This document shows, piece by piece, positions 63,572 through 64,000 of a stretch of 64,000 nucleotides of DNA. The stretch spans positions 441,679 through 505,678 of the forward strand of contig MNCI01012628.1 in the NCBI GenBank assembly GCA_015680685.1, given 5' to 3'. The stretch is from Gnetum montanum. Lineage: Eukaryota; Streptophyta; Gnetopsida; Gnetales; Gnetaceae. Numbering within the stretch: the stretch's first letter is position 1; every line of letters starts with the position of its first letter. The position numbers and the translations under genes are program-made. The notes under the pieces were generated by a model. The model was not told the origin of the DNA, ran no database searches, and was given only the letters and a program-made list of their open reading frames with translations.

Positions 63572-64000
63572 ACTCATCCTCTTCATGGCAAAATTTCACT
63601 CCCTTCTTTCGAAGAGAGGGGTCACAGTTGTATTCTTCCGCACTTTCCCTTTTACGTAGCTCACCTTCTTCTTTTGCTACTTGTTCCAACAAGCGATGTA
63701 CTTCATGGGCTCTAAGTTGTGATAGTCTCCCTTAGGCATAAGTCCCAAGGGTTCTTCTCGTTTCATGCCTTAGCCAATCCACGATGTGGCGAAGTTGATC
63801 CCGTTGAGCGTACCCATGGCCCGGGCAACAATATAACAATGTGTAGTAGTGGGCCATGGTAGCATCCAAGGGTTCATAAGTACCTTGCTTCTAGCCTTGG
63901 ATCTGCTTACGCAAATTGGACACTCTAGAGTACGTTTGATACTTATCGTTGAACAGTTCTAGCATCATACTCCACCTCCTTATGGTTCTCAGTTCTAAGG
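62459..64000 (-). pseudogene. Ty3/gypsy gag of the young element (partial)
   Basis: One minus-strand frame runs in from the window edge. It has a capsid-like part (63990-63560: ELFNDKYQTYSRVSNLRK, LRHIVDWLRHETRR, REDHEV-like charged helix, LLEQVAKEEGELRKRES), then VDDVWSSLDSKIETILKIVEE. An acidic VVVDSDIDDDGG segment leads into a zinc-knuckle-like CEICHYDHPKGC (about 63312-63277; CX2CX3HX3C spacing). A Pro/Gln-rich tail and a basic NCKKRRPFFRTKRL segment follow, leading toward protease. Stops in frame are TAG at 63892-63894, 63102-63104, 63033-63035, 62943-62945 and 62622-62624 and TAA at 63732-63734. Codons such as CGT, ACG and TCG remain, unlike the older elements. The 5' end lies beyond the window. 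Confidence 0.8.

Overview
The window looks like intergenic DNA from a land plant with a very large, repeat-filled nuclear genome. The evidence is AT-rich sequence, dense layers of decayed LTR retrotransposons, long microsatellites and scaffold gaps (108 N at 27313-27420, 582 N at 60577-61158, single N at 61294 and 62458). A gymnosperm is my best guess, because the elements are old and were never removed, but no host gene confirms it. I found no intact cellular gene, tRNA, rRNA or CRISPR array. Almost every coding remnant is broken by in-frame stops, often TAG where Gln or Trp is expected, as old cytosine methylation damage would leave.

Left part (1-21036). An unrecognised multi-segment pseudogene (1-1202) is followed by a minus-strand LTR with a primer-binding site (1431-1954) and a decayed, pol-less plus-strand LTR element (3026 to about 6200). 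Then come a Ty1/copia pol remnant (about 6750-8760), a Ty3/gypsy gag remnant on the minus strand (8890-10377), a promoter-like motif array with a TATA box (12575-12960), and a minus-strand pseudogene of a transposase-like family carrying a GHTHEDID-type motif (about 14160-16581). Coiled-coil coding remnants of unknown origin lie at 19100-20912.

Middle part (21037-52672). Two minus-strand copies of one large family fill this region. It resembles the Tat/Ogre group of Ty3/gypsy but carries only gag and protease, with several kilobases of noncoding, minisatellite-rich sequence where reverse transcriptase and integrase should be. Copy A runs from its gag start (31721) to its 3' LTR (21037-22572). 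Copy B spans 34428-52672 with LTRs of 967 and 966 bp. Copy B is split by a 7074-bp copia-type element (43039-50112; two 1072-bp LTRs; identical GGGTT target duplications). That element has a copia gag but, instead of pol, an open reading frame resembling the 'putative plant transposon protein' family. This ORF is interrupted in frame by 275 uninterrupted CT repeats and has its own promoter-like region.

Right part (52673-64000). A coding remnant and a solo LTR homologous to the one at 1446-1954 precede noncoding DNA and a plus-strand gypsy RT/RNase H pseudogene (57370-58963). A much younger, CpG-rich, minus-strand gypsy element has inserted into that pseudogene. Its 3' LTR is 58964-60025, the end of pol is at 60028-60185 and gag is at 62459-64000. 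Its middle is missing or lost in gaps, and a contig of the same gag is joined in inverted orientation, producing a false 1113-bp-arm palindrome.

A recurring theme is that several unrelated LTR promoters here carry clusters of short palindromic motifs just upstream of a TATA box.
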